Assembly (NCBI GenBank): GCA_023014365.1
Contig: JAEBUN010000057.1
Span: forward strand, 62,001-126,000
From: Lepiota brunneoincarnata
Lineage: Eukaryota; Basidiomycota; Agaricomycetes; Agaricales; Agaricaceae
Reading direction: 5' to 3'
DNA: 64,000 nucleotides
The notes under the pieces are model-generated. The model saw only the letters and a list, made by a program, of their open reading frames with translations. It searched no databases and was not told the DNA's origin. A program made the translations under genes and the position numbers. Shown piece by piece: positions 10,627-23,016 of the stretch (position 1 is the first letter of the stretch; every line of letters begins with the position of its first letter).

Positions 10627-13600
10627 CTACAACATTGGGTAAGTTCAGTTCTCTCTTGTTGTCCCATAGGATGAAAAAACTTCGTAAACTCAGCTCACTT
10701 CGATGCCAAAGGCATATGCGACTAACGCGATCCTTTCCTGACTTTTTGTCATATCAGAATCCATCCGGTTTCATGTGGCTAATTCCCTAATGTTTAGATC
10801 TTCGGTCCTGGCCAAACCTTACCGAACAGTTTCTCGCTTGCTCCGGAGACCCCGAAGAACACCACCCGCCGCTGACCTCTTACTACATTCATGGGCTTAA
10901 CTTAGCTGTGGCGTTTCGATTCCTCCCAAACACGTCCCGGTCCCTCAAACGCGCACATTTCTCATTCAGGACATGATCGTCGATATGCGTGCAGAGCTTC
11001 CCTTCTGATTATTGCGTAGGGTCTCTTTCCCCCCGGCCCTTCCCCTTCTTTGCGAACTATTGATACGCACCCTGAAAAAAAAAAAAAGATCGAGGGCGGT
11101 TACAGGAATCTGGCGAACTCTCGGAAACCCAGGGCAGTAGGGTTGACGCAACCAGTAGAGTTACTGCTCGCATGTTTAAAAACTTGCTCATGGGTTGGGC
11201 CGAATACATCACTCGTACCCCCCCCCTTTCTCTCCCCAACTTTGGGAAAGACAAATCTTATCCATTGAGATAAGAGCAGACAGGCTTTTTACTTTCCACT
11301 TACGAACGACTTCCCCCCCCCCTCCACCCTCTCCCCTCCCGCGCTCCACGCTACGGCACCCTTCTACCCCCACGAAACTTCCTGCTTATCTCTATCCCTA
11401 CTTCCTAGGGCGTGGACCCTGACCCGAGAGAGAGAATGAAAGAAAGAAAAAAAGAGAACAATAACCAATCCCTTATCCAATCCATGATACCCGGACGATA
11501 AGATGACGCTTGCGTTAGAAGCTAAGCCCTAGACTTTGGCGTCGGGAGTACTTTATATGACTAGTGATAACAGGGCTATTATTCGAGAAGTGGAACCGCG
11601 GAGCCCTGAGTAGAGTGATTTGACGAACGCAAAAGCTTCTGAGGATCCAATTCTCTTCTATCCTAGCCATCCGGGGCGAAGGCTAGCCATCGTGCGTGGC
11701 GTCACTAGCGAACGAACGAACGAACGCACGCACATGCGATGCGAAGGGTCCCCTATCACCGCACAAAGATGACGTTGGAGGTACGCATGTCAACAGTAGG
11801 GGGCAATCCAGGGAAGAGGGTTTCGTGAAGATGAGGCGCGGGAAAATGAAGCGTAAGTAATAGCCACTAACGTGCGCGTGAAAAAAAAAAAAGAAGTGTT
11901 GATGATGATTCCTTCCACCGACGATCCGAATGGTTCCGATACATGGCGATTATTAAGTCAAGATGTTTGTTCAACACGGGAAAAGAAGGGTTTCAACGGG
12001 GCAATTTCCGTGTCGAACGCTACCCCTTGCCTTTCCCCCCCCTTCTACCCCTTCCTCCGGGTCGGTCGTATCAGGGAAAGACTGATAAGGCGTGAAACAA
12101 CGAAGATTACAGAAACATGCGACCCTTGTTGGATGGTGTAACCCAAATTGAAATGGTTCGGGATTTGATAAGTGGTCGGTTCTTGTTATCCGAACTTCGT
12201 ATGGACTTAGTGATATCCCGGTCAAAGGGGGGATATGTGCATGTGAGAGATGTCCGGTGGGGGGGTCACGTTCAACTTGCGTCATTTGTGTGCTCATAAG
12301 CTTCATCATAAATGACACCATTGGGTTGATGGGTACTGATGGGGGGGCGGAGAGGTTGGGGGGGGTCTCTTTTCGTTTCTTTCCCTTGCGCTCTACTTGT
12401 TTTTTTCGGAGGTTGATCTGCAAAATCACACAAGGAAACTAGAGTGCCTGCAGCGTACAGGGGGATGCGAAAAGCTGACGCTGTTAACGCGTGTCAAAAT
12501 CCGTTTCAGCGTATTGCCGGCATCGCACGAAGAAAGTTACAACATAGAAGACTGATAGCTACTCCCCAAGTGGGTTGGCGCGCACGGAGCTAATAATAAA
12601 CCCTACTTATAGGGTCCTCACTGCTCACTGGGTAGTAGTATGTACCGCGTTCTGCCGTATGCAGTAATGATAGCGAAAAAGCACGCGAATCAGTTGTTTT
12701 TTTTTTCCGCTTCTGAGTAAAGGCACGGCCGTGTGGGCCGATGAAGTATGATAAGGATACAGCATGCGTATGCAAGCGCTTAGCGGTTTACTTAACAACC
12801 CCCTTGATACGACAAATCAACCCCCCCGGCGAAGGAAAGTTCCACTATAGAACCTCCAAGCGCTTCTTCCTCTCATGGAAATGAGTACACGTCTGGATAT
12901 AGATACATATCAAACCTCGGCTTCTCACACACACGCTGCATTTGTTGGGGAGGGGTAGGGGTTGGGAGGACAATCATAGTACATACGTACTGTAAGCAAG
13001 AACCCCCGTCCAAGGATGGATAAAAGGCTGCTTCCATCAAACATCTTATAACGAAGCGGTTAGGCTTCCTTTGTCTCGTCCCCGTCCGGAAGCGGTAAGC
13101 GAATGATCCTGGAAACAGGGGCCTTCTACCACTGTACGTATACTCAGACACTTGATTAGATATGGAAGGCGGGGGGGGGGCGGTGGTGGTGGTAGTGGTG
13201 GTGGTGTGGAGCGATGGGGTGTATTACATTAATATTCCTTGAGCGGTAGCACGAGGGGGAGGATCTGGCGGGTGCGACACTTTCTTCTCGAAGTGGTGGT
13301 CTGATCAGCCGTACGTAGCATATATGCTTCTATCTGAGAGAGATGCGGTGTGCCTCGTTCGAGTAAGTGTAGTGTAAGAAGAACATACGAATGCGGTGGG
13401 AACTTCCTCTTCTTTGCGATACAGTGACTCGGAAGGATGCGAGGGGGAGGAAAGAGGCACTACACACACACACTCACAAAGAAAAGAGGGCGTCGCGTGC
13501 TTGAGGTAGACGACGAGGGAGATGAGAAAGTACTCACGATATTAAGGGGTCGAGGTGGGGCTCGTCAGGTCTTGACGGGGGTTCTTGGGAGCAGAGGGCA

Positions 13601-14610
13601 GATGATAGATAGACAGATGGATTGGACAGATGGGAAGGAGCTGACTATCCATTCGGGGTTTTCCTAATTGCTCATCGGCTGGGGTGGATTGTGTCTTCGC
13701 GAATGCAGAACTGGAGGGGGGTAGGGATAGGGGGAAGGGGAGGGAGCTTACCGAGCAGGTAAAAGGCTATTGTTTTCTCTCCTCGTGCTTTCACGCGTTA
13801 TCTCTTGCACTCGCTTATGAGTTGCTGACTGATGGACAACTCACCCCCCCCCCCCCTCCGAGGGGATGCAAAAGGAAAACAAAGGCAGATTGGGAAGTGG
13901 GTCGAGGAAGACCTTCTGTGGGTGTGCGTACGCGTGTGTGTGTACTGGGGAAGGGTACTGGTGTTTCCAAAGAAGTGTCGGCGTTGCGACAATCCGTCAA
14001 GAAGGGGTAGTGGGGTTGGGAAATGGTACTCCGAATGCCCCACCAGTCCCCATGCGGTTTTCATCAAAAATGTCTGATTGCGACTTTCGTTATATTGTAG
14101 AAACCTCTCCCCGACCGAGGAGCGTGACGATTCAGTTACGCGACGACAGAGATGTCTTTTTTGGGGTGATCATGATGAGCCGTATGGCATAGGTTCATTT
14201 GTCGACATGTGCTCATGGTGAACTCTTGATTTCATGTCGGGCAGGTGAATCATGACGTGGTTATGCGCATAGAAGACAACTAGATTCAATATTGATCTAG
14301 CTGAAGAGTTCGTCCGAAGAATTCGTCCGAGGTATCGACCGAGGCTGTCCCTTGCCATCTGTCGAATACCACTCGAAGCTAAGGTTAGAGGGGGGAAGGG
14401 GGATGCGGTCACAAATGACGCATTGATACAGGGCCACGAGTAAGTGTGTCCCAAAGTTGGGGGTTCAGCTTTCCACAACGAGTTAACGAACCCCCCCTCC
14501 CTCGCCGCTTTAGATAGCACCAGGGAAGGTTCTAATTGCTGATGGTAGGACGTTGTATCATGCAGTCCCATACGACGATCATGTGTTCGCGTGGAATCAA
14601 AGCTCGTTGT

Positions 14611-14626
14611 GGGGGGGGGGGGGGGG
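14611..14626 (+). repeat. Poly-G tract, 16 nt
   Basis: Sixteen consecutive G residues lie in non-coding DNA. Similar runs occur at 21977-21996 (20), 23032-23047 (16) and 23715-23734 (20). True lengths are uncertain because such runs are error-prone in sequencing. Confidence 0.8.
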
Positions 14627-15159
14627 CTGAAGACGGAGCACTGGGAGCGGTATCACGGCGAGTCGCCGTGCCCGATTGGCGGTTGAATGCTTATTGCGTG
14701 TCCGGTTTTGGGGGGTTGATAAGATGACGGAAATGATACTAATGATAGGGGATGGGGGACGGGTGAAGCGTTAGTTGAGTCGTTATATCGCATCGCCTTT
14801 GAATGGGCGGGGTTCTCGCAGAGTTCCGTTACGGTATGTCGAAGCAATCATGTCCGTTTTTCACTGGGGTTTTGGGGAAATAGTGGGGCTGAGAGAGAGA
14901 AGTACAGCGCGACGGGGATTTGGAACTGTGGAGCGGTGGCGGAAAGGTAAACCCCATGAAGATATCATTGGGGAGGCAATTGCAAATTAACCCTAACGTG
15001 GGCGTAAATGTACATTGTTTTATACCGAAACCCTTTTGAGGGTTTAGGAATGCAAAAAGGTCCTCGGAAGTGGTCAACGACAATTGCAACAAAAAAGGTC
15101 TGTGCGTCGGGCAGTCTTGTAATATTGACCTCCTGAGGTGGTCCTGGGACACGCCAGTC

Positions 15160-15245
15160 TCATACTTCTTGTAGTTGATCATGCGGCCAACTCACACTTC
15201 TTGTAGTTATAAACATTCAGAGTTAGGGATCATGCGGTCCGGGAT
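15160..15245. repeat. Imperfect direct duplication
   Basis: The pieces ACTTCTTGTAGTT and GATCATGCGG each appear twice in the same order, with intervening insertions. This indicates a small diverged duplication in non-coding DNA. Confidence 0.6.
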
Positions 15246-16428
15246 CCTCGGGTCTCGATCGGGTGCCTGGGGGCGACTGTGAGCGCCTAAAGCGTCCTTT
15301 GTGGTCGGGAGGGTCGGGTCGAGATCTTTGGGCGTGGGAATTCGGGGTGGAACCGGCCTCTCGGGGCCCAGTCCGGCCTGGAAGTGAGAGTTGGCGGTGC
15401 AGTGGTGGTGCAAGGTGGCTATGGTTGGAGGTGGTTAGTCTGGAGCATGAGCTATGAACAGAATGAGGCTAGGCTGGGGAACACTAAGAAGATCAGAGAG
15501 CTCTGATATGATATGCGACGGTGGTAAGGTGAGGTGTGTGAGTGTGAGCAATGGAAACTAGGTCACATAAACTTCTCGAAGGATGGGGTAGACTTGATTC
15601 CGTCGGCTAAGGGTTGCGCCGCGGGGGGGGCGGGGAGGGCGCACAAGTTTGTGCCGGAATCATGGATTGGGGACATAGCCACCGGATAGAGTAGGTCGAT
15701 CGCTGTGCCATTTTGTTCGGGGACGGTCAGGGATGGAAAAAAAATCAATGGCGAACGTGTGGTCTTGTTTTGTTAGCTCGGTCGGGGTCTGAATGTTCTT
15801 CGGTGAACGTTCGTCGGGAGTGCTCTCCGTTCTGTTAGGGAAGAGTATTGATGTTGGTTGGACCTGACTGGGTCCAAGCGCGTGGGTCTGTGCTCTTGGA
15901 CTAGAGAATTGGTAGGTGATCCGAAGACTTGTTGTGATGTCCGGTAGGACCGATCGACGAGGCACATTAACGCAGGTGCGATAGGTATGGGTCATTGCTG
16001 GGAGTGAAAATTTTTAGTGCCAAAGTAGTAAAGAGCGAGTCGACCAGGCTTTTTTCTTCTTATCTGTGTTGACCAACGTAAACATAGTAGCGTTATCTGT
16101 TGGCGGGAAGGCGCCGAGTCGGAAGAAGAAGGGGGGGGGGGCCGGCCGGAGAGGGTGGAGTTGAACGGAGGGAGGGTAGATAGCCGGGGAGATCTAGATC
16201 CAGAAATGGAGGTGGTGATAAGGAGAGTCAGATCTGATCGGGCGGCTGTGGTTCATAGATTCAAAATTTGCACAAAACACACACTCTGCTTTCAACCCAA
16301 CCTCGCTCCTCCACCCCATCCCCAGTGAACGGGCGTTGCAAACGCTCTGCTCTGGTCGGTCAGTACTCTTCTTGTTCTCTCTCTCCCTCCTCTTGCCCTT
16401 CCTCAACCTCTGACGTCATTTTCTAGTC

Positions 16429-19195
16429 ATGCCCTACTCTGTCCCCGCACCTCCACCCGCGCCCCTCCCCATCCACTCCCACGGACGACCAGGCCATCGC
16501 CGTTCATATACGACTTCTTCCTTTGCACAAGAACACGGCTCGGGTCCCTTTGCACCTCTTACTGCCCTTCCACGCCGCCGCTCTCAACAGCATACAGTCC
16601 AGACTAAGAAGCCCCCCGTTTTTCACCTCACTCGCAACGACGACGACAATAACGACGACGACGACGACGACGAATCATCCTTGGATGATATGATCAACGC
16701 CGAAGATGATGTCCTCCACAACATCCCCCCGGCTCTCAGGCTGAAACCCAACAACTCTTTTCGTCTCTCGCTTGACATGCCAAGCGAGGCTGCGCCCCTC
16801 CGCACCAAGCAGCCCTCTCCCCGGGGCAGCCCGACCAAAAATGCAGCCAGCGTGCCCTTCCCTCGTACCTCTACCCACTCCCCTCCCACGATACCCCTCC
16901 CCCCACCCAACCTAGGCTCGCCCCAACCCACAGCACCTTCACCCCGTCCAAGTGTCACCCGGACCACTTCCACTCCCATCCTTCTTTCCAATGGCAAGCC
17001 TCTCAAGTCTTCCCTCAAGTCGTCCTCTTCTTCCCCCCACATTCCTTCACCTTCCTTCTCGTCTGCCCCCTCTGCCCCTCCTCAGCCTCCCAGTCACCTG
17101 CGTGCCCGTTCTGCTCCATCCACTCCAAGCATCGATCACCCTGTCCACAAGAACGTTCACTTTCCCACTAATGAGGAGGGCGGTCTCGCTACCGTCCGCC
17201 TTTTCAATCGTTCGGCAAAGCCTGCTAGTCTCTCCCGTCCGAGCGGCGAGGATACGGAGACAGAGACAGAGGGCGAGTTGTCGACCGGCAGCAATTCGGG
17301 TGCTTTCATCCGTGGCTCCTCCGCCGTCTTCCCCTTCCCTCGCTCCCCTCTTAGTCAAGACAAGGCCATCAAGTACGACGTCGATTCCACACAGTCTTCC
17401 CCCGTACCTGCGCTCCGTATACAGCCCTATGCCAACGTCTTCCTCGAGTCTCTCACTTTTGATTCATCTCTCCCTGGAGCCAGCTCCAAGACCCCGCCGG
17501 GCCTGTCTGGCACCCTCCTCGTCCGCAACATCGCCTACGAGAAGCAGCTTGCCGTCCGTTTCACCCTTGACGATTGGCAGACCACCTCTGAGGTCTCTGC
17601 CCGCCATCTCATCTCCCTTCCCACTCTGCCCCCCGCTTTTCTCAGCTCTCAGCAGCTCACCTATGGTGACATCGCCGCCCAACCTGCACCGCCTACCGTA
17701 GAAAGCCCCCAGTGGGACAGGTTCACTTTCCACATCAAGCTTGAGGATTATGCCTTCAACTTGTCCCAGAGGACTATGTATGTTGTTGCTAGATACTACG
17801 CAAATGTGCCTGGCGCCCCCGTTGAGAGTTGGGATAACAATGACGGGGCCAACTACAAGGTTGTTTTCCGAGAGGCGAGTAGCCTTCCAACGCCAAGGAG
17901 TAGAGTCTTTGCTGTATCGTCGCCTCGTGTGTATTTTTCCGGCTCCTACTAAATCGTAGACTTTTTGTTCAACCTTTTTTTTTTTATTTAGCTTCTTTCG
18001 CTCCAGCATCAATATCACCACCTACCACCACTCAGCCGCAACACGCCCAAATGATTGCCCAAACAACGTTACTGCGGCTAAAGAAGCTCAACCTGAAGAA
18101 CTACGCGGCCCCGAGTTCGAGTAGCGTGAGCCCAATCCAAGCTGGTGCTCAGGGACGATCCTGCAGTGTTGATGACATGGAGATGGAAGACGGTTTCCCA
18201 GCACACGTGGGCGCCAATGCGGGGGAGACAAAGGGTGTAGGTGCTGTGCAGGTGGTGGATGGAGGAGACCAAGAGGACCTCAAGACGCCTACGGCCCAGA
18301 GGTCTCGAACCCCCTCCCCTGTCAATCGTCAAGATCCGGCCGCGCCCCCAGGTAAATCCCTTGTTTCTCGTCCCTATCGAATTCATTTTGACATATGTTA
18401 GCGTCAGAACCTAAACCATCAATCAAGGTTTCTCCTCCTTCTCCTCCATCGTCTTCTATGGCCAAGGCGAATGGTCCGATTGACATCGAGCGTCCCTCTG
18501 TTCTGAGCCCGCTAGAAATGGGGACTAGCCCACCGTTTTCCATGTTGGCGGACCTAGGATCTAGTGTTGCCAAGGAGAAGCAGGTCTATGTGCCCCGAGA
18601 AGAGGCCAAGGCGCCGGTCCACTGGCCCTGGGGTATGGGAAGCGATGGGAAGGAGCGCTCAAAGGATGAGGTCAGGCAGGTTCTGGCAGACATTCGAACA
18701 AGGAGTACCAGCAGCCCCGTCCGAAGGATTTCGCCCACGGGCAGTCCTATTGGCAGTCCTATTATACAGCAGCAGGGCGGGCGATCGAGTCCCCTCAAAA
18801 TGAGCACCGAAGGCAGAGCGAGCCCCGTAAAAGAATCGGCTCGGTTTACTAATGGGCAGGCGGGTCCGGCCAAACCAAAATCCTCTCCTACCGTGGCTAG
18901 CCCCCAGCCGAGGAATCTTCTCAGCGGTGCTATGCCCAACTGGTCAAAAGTCGGTAGTGGTTGGAACAGAGGTTCGCCTGTGTCTGTCGTCGCCGCTAAT
19001 CAGCCTCAAAAACAACCATCCCCTCGCCTGGCGGCTGTTAGCAGCGCTTCGCACTCGTATACTCCGCCTTATTCCCCCACTCAGGATTCGGTATATCAGG
19101 CATTTGTGCAGCAGTGGTGCTTTGCGCAGGGACCTCCTGGGGGCCGGTTTGCGGGTGAAAGGGAGAAGGAGGGGGAAGGCCAGTTGGTCGTTTAA
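16429..19195 (+). CDS. Glycogen-targeting regulatory subunit of protein phosphatase 1 (CBM21 protein)
   Basis: Three exons (16429-17926, 17992-18351, 18402-19195) give 883 residues. The N-terminal 240 residues are disordered (Pro/Ser-rich with an Asp/Asn tract near 65-80). A PP1-docking RVxF-type motif, KNVHF, lies near residue 241. A CBM21 carbohydrate-binding domain spans about 340-487: 'VLESLTFDSS', 'GTLLVRNIAYEKQLAVRFTL', 'DDWQTTSEV', 'WDRFTFHIKL', 'ESWDNNDGANYKV'. This is the layout of the Gac1/Pig/PPP1R3 family, which brings PP1 to glycogen to dephosphorylate glycogen synthase. The 380-residue C-terminal extension is Ser/Pro-rich with SP/TP sites, suggesting phospho-control, and ends in a short conserved-looking segment 'DSVYQAFVQQWCFAQG'. 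It stands alone between two gene-poor regions. Confidence 0.85.
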
Positions 19196-22100
19196 GCTTA
19201 AAACTTACCCCCCCCTCGCTCCCCTTTGGATCCTTCCATGCCGCCTGTCATGGGTGACATACCACCTGCGGAGGCGAATTACGGGCGGCATTTTGGTGTT
19301 TTCTTTCCATCTCTATTCCTCTGGTCGCGCTTCACCCATGGACCTAATTCTCTCATATACACCTTCTATACACGTTCAACACGCATACAGTCATCGTTCA
19401 AGAACAAGAACAAGAACACTATCTTCATGTTTTTTTTTTCAGTCGTTGGTGTTTCCCTTTTTCCTTATCCATCCCTTATCATCTGCTCTTGTATATGGAT
19501 ATCCTTTTATCTTGTTTTTTTTTTCGTTTCCGGTGATCATATAGTTGATGTGGCTTCTCATCTTACATTTATCTCATCCCCTCCCATGCTCTTCTTCTCC
19601 TCTCGCCATCCTACTTTCTCTCGCTGGGTATCCATCTGGAGCAAAATCGCGAGTGCCGACGGGATTCGTTCGCGCCGGTCTCTTCCCCTCTCAGGCTTTG
19701 GGGTCCTTGGCCTTGTCTTGGCGAGGAACTCTGTGGCATGAAGAACAAAACAAAAAGGCGCCCTCTGGGGTGTTTCTATTTTTATCGACTATATTCTTGG
19801 TATCTGTGCAAGTGGATAGATGTCTTTTGCGTTTCTTGTATTTGTGTAGGTGGAGGAGGACGAATACATGATGAATTTTGTTTCTTTCATGTGTATGAGT
19901 GATCCGAAGGTCTAAGATGGGAAAGGAGAATGGTACGAGGAACTTGGATGTGTGGGGCTGATGATTGTTGATGTTCGCAGAGTTGATCATCGGGGATCGT
20001 GTGTGTGTATGGGCCATGTATCTACATACACACACATACATATGGTGTTTTTGCCTGTCAAGGGGGGATGCGCATTGTGTTTTCGTTTCTGATGGGGATG
20101 TGGCTTGGATCAACTAGGGGGATCTTCTTGTTGTATATGTGTACTGATCTGCGAGTTGAAGATAGGGGGATTGGGGGTTCTGAGATTTGGAAGGGGTGTT
20201 GGGTTTTTTTTGAGGTGCGTGCATGCGCTATAGGAGTAGAGAGAGAGAGAGGAAGAGGGTTCTTGACTTGGTATGGGAACTGGCTGGGGAGTGCTTTTGT
20301 TGTTATTGCTGTATCATTGGGGAGATCTGCGTTATATGTGTATGTATATATGTATGTAGTTCGATCCCCCCCCCCGACCCGACCAGGGGAGTCGGGACGC
20401 GACTTTGGATTTCCTTTTTTTAACAAAAAAAAGAAAAAGACCCCGACCCGGGGGCCAAATTCACGTGTGGGCAATCAACGAAGATCCCTTGTTCTCTCTC
20501 TTATCTGGTTCAGAAGTTGGGGGGGCAGCTCGTGGCTAACGAACCCGGAAGTTCTCCCCCCCCTTCCCTCTCTCTCTCTTCACTAAGTTTCCGTTTTGGG
20601 AGGGGTGATAGGTGAAGGAGAGGGCGGGAGACTGGATATGGAAGGTGGAGAGGGGAGGGATTTAGCGGGGAGGTAGATAAGGATGGGAACTCTGTTGACT
20701 TATCATTGTATTGAGTTATATAAATACAAGATGAGGGTGCAATCTGAGGGTTGATGCTGTCTCGGGAAGGTTAAGTTGGGAACCGTTGGACATTTGTCGC
20801 CAGGGGATTCGTTTGAGAATTGAACGATGAATGGGAAAAAAAAAGTTCTTTGGTTTTGGGGTGCGTTGCTGTCATCGTCATCATTTTCTTTGTTGTTCAC
20901 GTGGGGTGCTGGGGTTCTTTGTGGATGCGCAGAGCCGATAGTCGAGGGTTTTTTCTTTTGTTTAGTCTGACGATGAGCACTGTTTATTGTGTCAGTCAGG
21001 GAGGCACGCGCGGGGGGTTTGGTTGGCAAAGAGGAAGGGAGGGGGTTGGTACGTAAAGAAAGGGGGTTCGGGTTGTAGTAATTGATGCCCGAAGTGATTG
21101 GGGGTTGGTTTCGTACCCCCCTTCTTTTTTCAATAAGCGTAGCCCCATTCCCGCAGTCGACAGTGCATGAGAATGACTCTTTCATTTACCAAACGTACCA
21201 CTGAAAGTTCCATCGGACCCGCAAAACTACGTTACGGTGAAGGGTCCCCCTTTCCCCACTGACTAACCCTTGATTTTGTGATTGTGGGATCCATGAGCTG
21301 GGTGGTATTCCTGCACGAGACCCACGAACGCCACTAGCATGTGAAGTGAGAAGTGAAGGGAATACATATCAAGCAGTCTTCCCGGCGTTGATCCTTCTTT
21401 GAATTGAAACTGTCCATCGATCTGGTAAAACTGTTCTTCTCGAAGGACAGCTAAGGGCTATGCCCTTCGCGTCGTTTCCCTCTTGATTGTTGGAGGGGGC
21501 TCGACTCGACAACCCAGGCCAGCCCATGTGGACCTCACAGAGTGGTTCTTAAATCGAAACATACCAAACTCCCACTTCCTTGGCTGCCGTAACACGCACA
21601 TCCCCGTATGAGTCGGAGTGCGAACTTTGTGCGTGGGGGGGGGAGAGGGGGGGCCTTCTACGGGTTAGGTGCTAACCCTGTGGAATGCGTCGGAGTTTAG
21701 CACATCTTGCGAGTTCCCTGACTTGGCATGTAGGGTTACCCTTTTTTCTTGTTTTTGGGTAAATTCCAACAAAGTCTTGTTGTGTTCGTTCGTTATTCGG
21801 CTCACATAAATCGTTGGGAAAAAAAAAGTAAATATACTGGACTGTCCCTGAAATCAGATAAAGTTTTAGAGTTTCCATGTGGGCGTTCAAGCGGTTAACA
21901 ACGTTGTTGTGGGTACATACAATACGGGGGATTCTGTTCGGTTCAGCGTTGTGAAGCCCATTGATAGTGTCGGCATGGGGGGGGGGGGGGGGGGGGCGCC
22001 TGTCATGTCCCTTCCACAACTTGACTTGATGTAGAGTGTACGTTGCATCAGGGGCTTTTTCGGTCTTGTCAAAGCGAAGGGCTATCGTGATTGTTGTTTT

Positions 22101-23016
22101 CTTGAGGGGTTCTAGAGGGAGAAACGGTGCGGGTTGCGATAGCCTCGAGGTTCAATTCCCAGCACGATACTATTGCGCAGAGCTCTTTTTCACGTGGGAA
22201 TGGCAGCTGAAGCGGATGCTACCGGTGGGCTTCTGACTCTCTCAGCTTGTGTTCACCTGACCTTTCTTTACCTGCACATCATGGGGGTGACCTGACGTAC
22301 TCCCCAAGTGAGTCCAACTGGGGCATCATGTGGGGTAAAATCCCGGAACGTGGCTCGTCAGGGTACGTACAGAAAGTATCATGGTCTACACCTTAAGGGA
22401 ATTTCAACTTGATGCCCTAGAATTTAAGGCGGAGTTGGTGGGCCAGGATATTGGATAAATCAGTGCTAGTGGACTTCCTCTATTTAGGTAGTTCCGATCA
22501 GGACGTTGGTAGAGATGGAATAACGGAAGTTCTGGACCTTGTTTCGCTGGGGGAAAGAGCCTGGGGCAGCACCATACCGTATGCGGCGTACTACCCGTAT
22601 CTTTGAGAACAATGCGACATCTGTGCACTCCAAGCGCCTGTGATCATTGTAACAACGGTGCATTTATAAGGCAAGTATGGTCCTATTGTGATAAACAGTT
22701 TCCACCTAGAAATACAATACAAACATAGACGGTTTCTGGGCGGGATATGACGTACTTGTCCGAATGGTGGGTAGTAGACTAACCTCATCTTATGGCTGTG
22801 TAGGGCGCTCATGGAATTGGCACCGGTGTCTTCCATTCACCTCAATATACGGATGAATCCATCATGGAACTTGTAAAACTGACACTGGCAGAATGATATG
22901 AACAGAGGTGGGTTAAGGTGAAAATAAATCTACAAGTCCCCCAATGATTAGTGGCGCCTAGATTACTTCTAAAATGGCAAGTGCCTATTTGGATATATCC
23001 AATCTAAGCACGGGTT
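19196..23016. other. Gene-poor region
   Basis: No supported gene. The first 700 bp are pyrimidine-rich with T-runs and probably hold the 3' UTR of the CBM21 gene. The rest has purine/pyrimidine runs, (CACATA)-type repeats near 20020-20042, a 20-nt poly-G at 21977-21996 and many short low-complexity frames. I see no tRNA or rRNA signal. Confidence 0.45.
21977..21996 (+). repeat. Poly-G tract, 20 nt
   Basis: Twenty consecutive G residues in intergenic DNA. The tract may form G-rich secondary structure. Length is uncertain for technical reasons. Confidence 0.8.

Noticed and set aside
16952..17701. Plus-strand frame of 249 residues rich in Ser/Pro/Leu
   Set aside because: It overlaps the CBM21 gene in another frame. 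Its open length comes from the pyrimidine-rich codons, and it has no family features.
19999..20586. Plus-strand frame of 195 residues
   Set aside because: Low-complexity T/G-rich DNA with no conserved domain and no support from splice context.
22130..22175. GGTTCAATTCC resembling a tRNA T-arm
   Set aside because: No five-base T-stem and no matching acceptor, D or anticodon arms could be paired around it.
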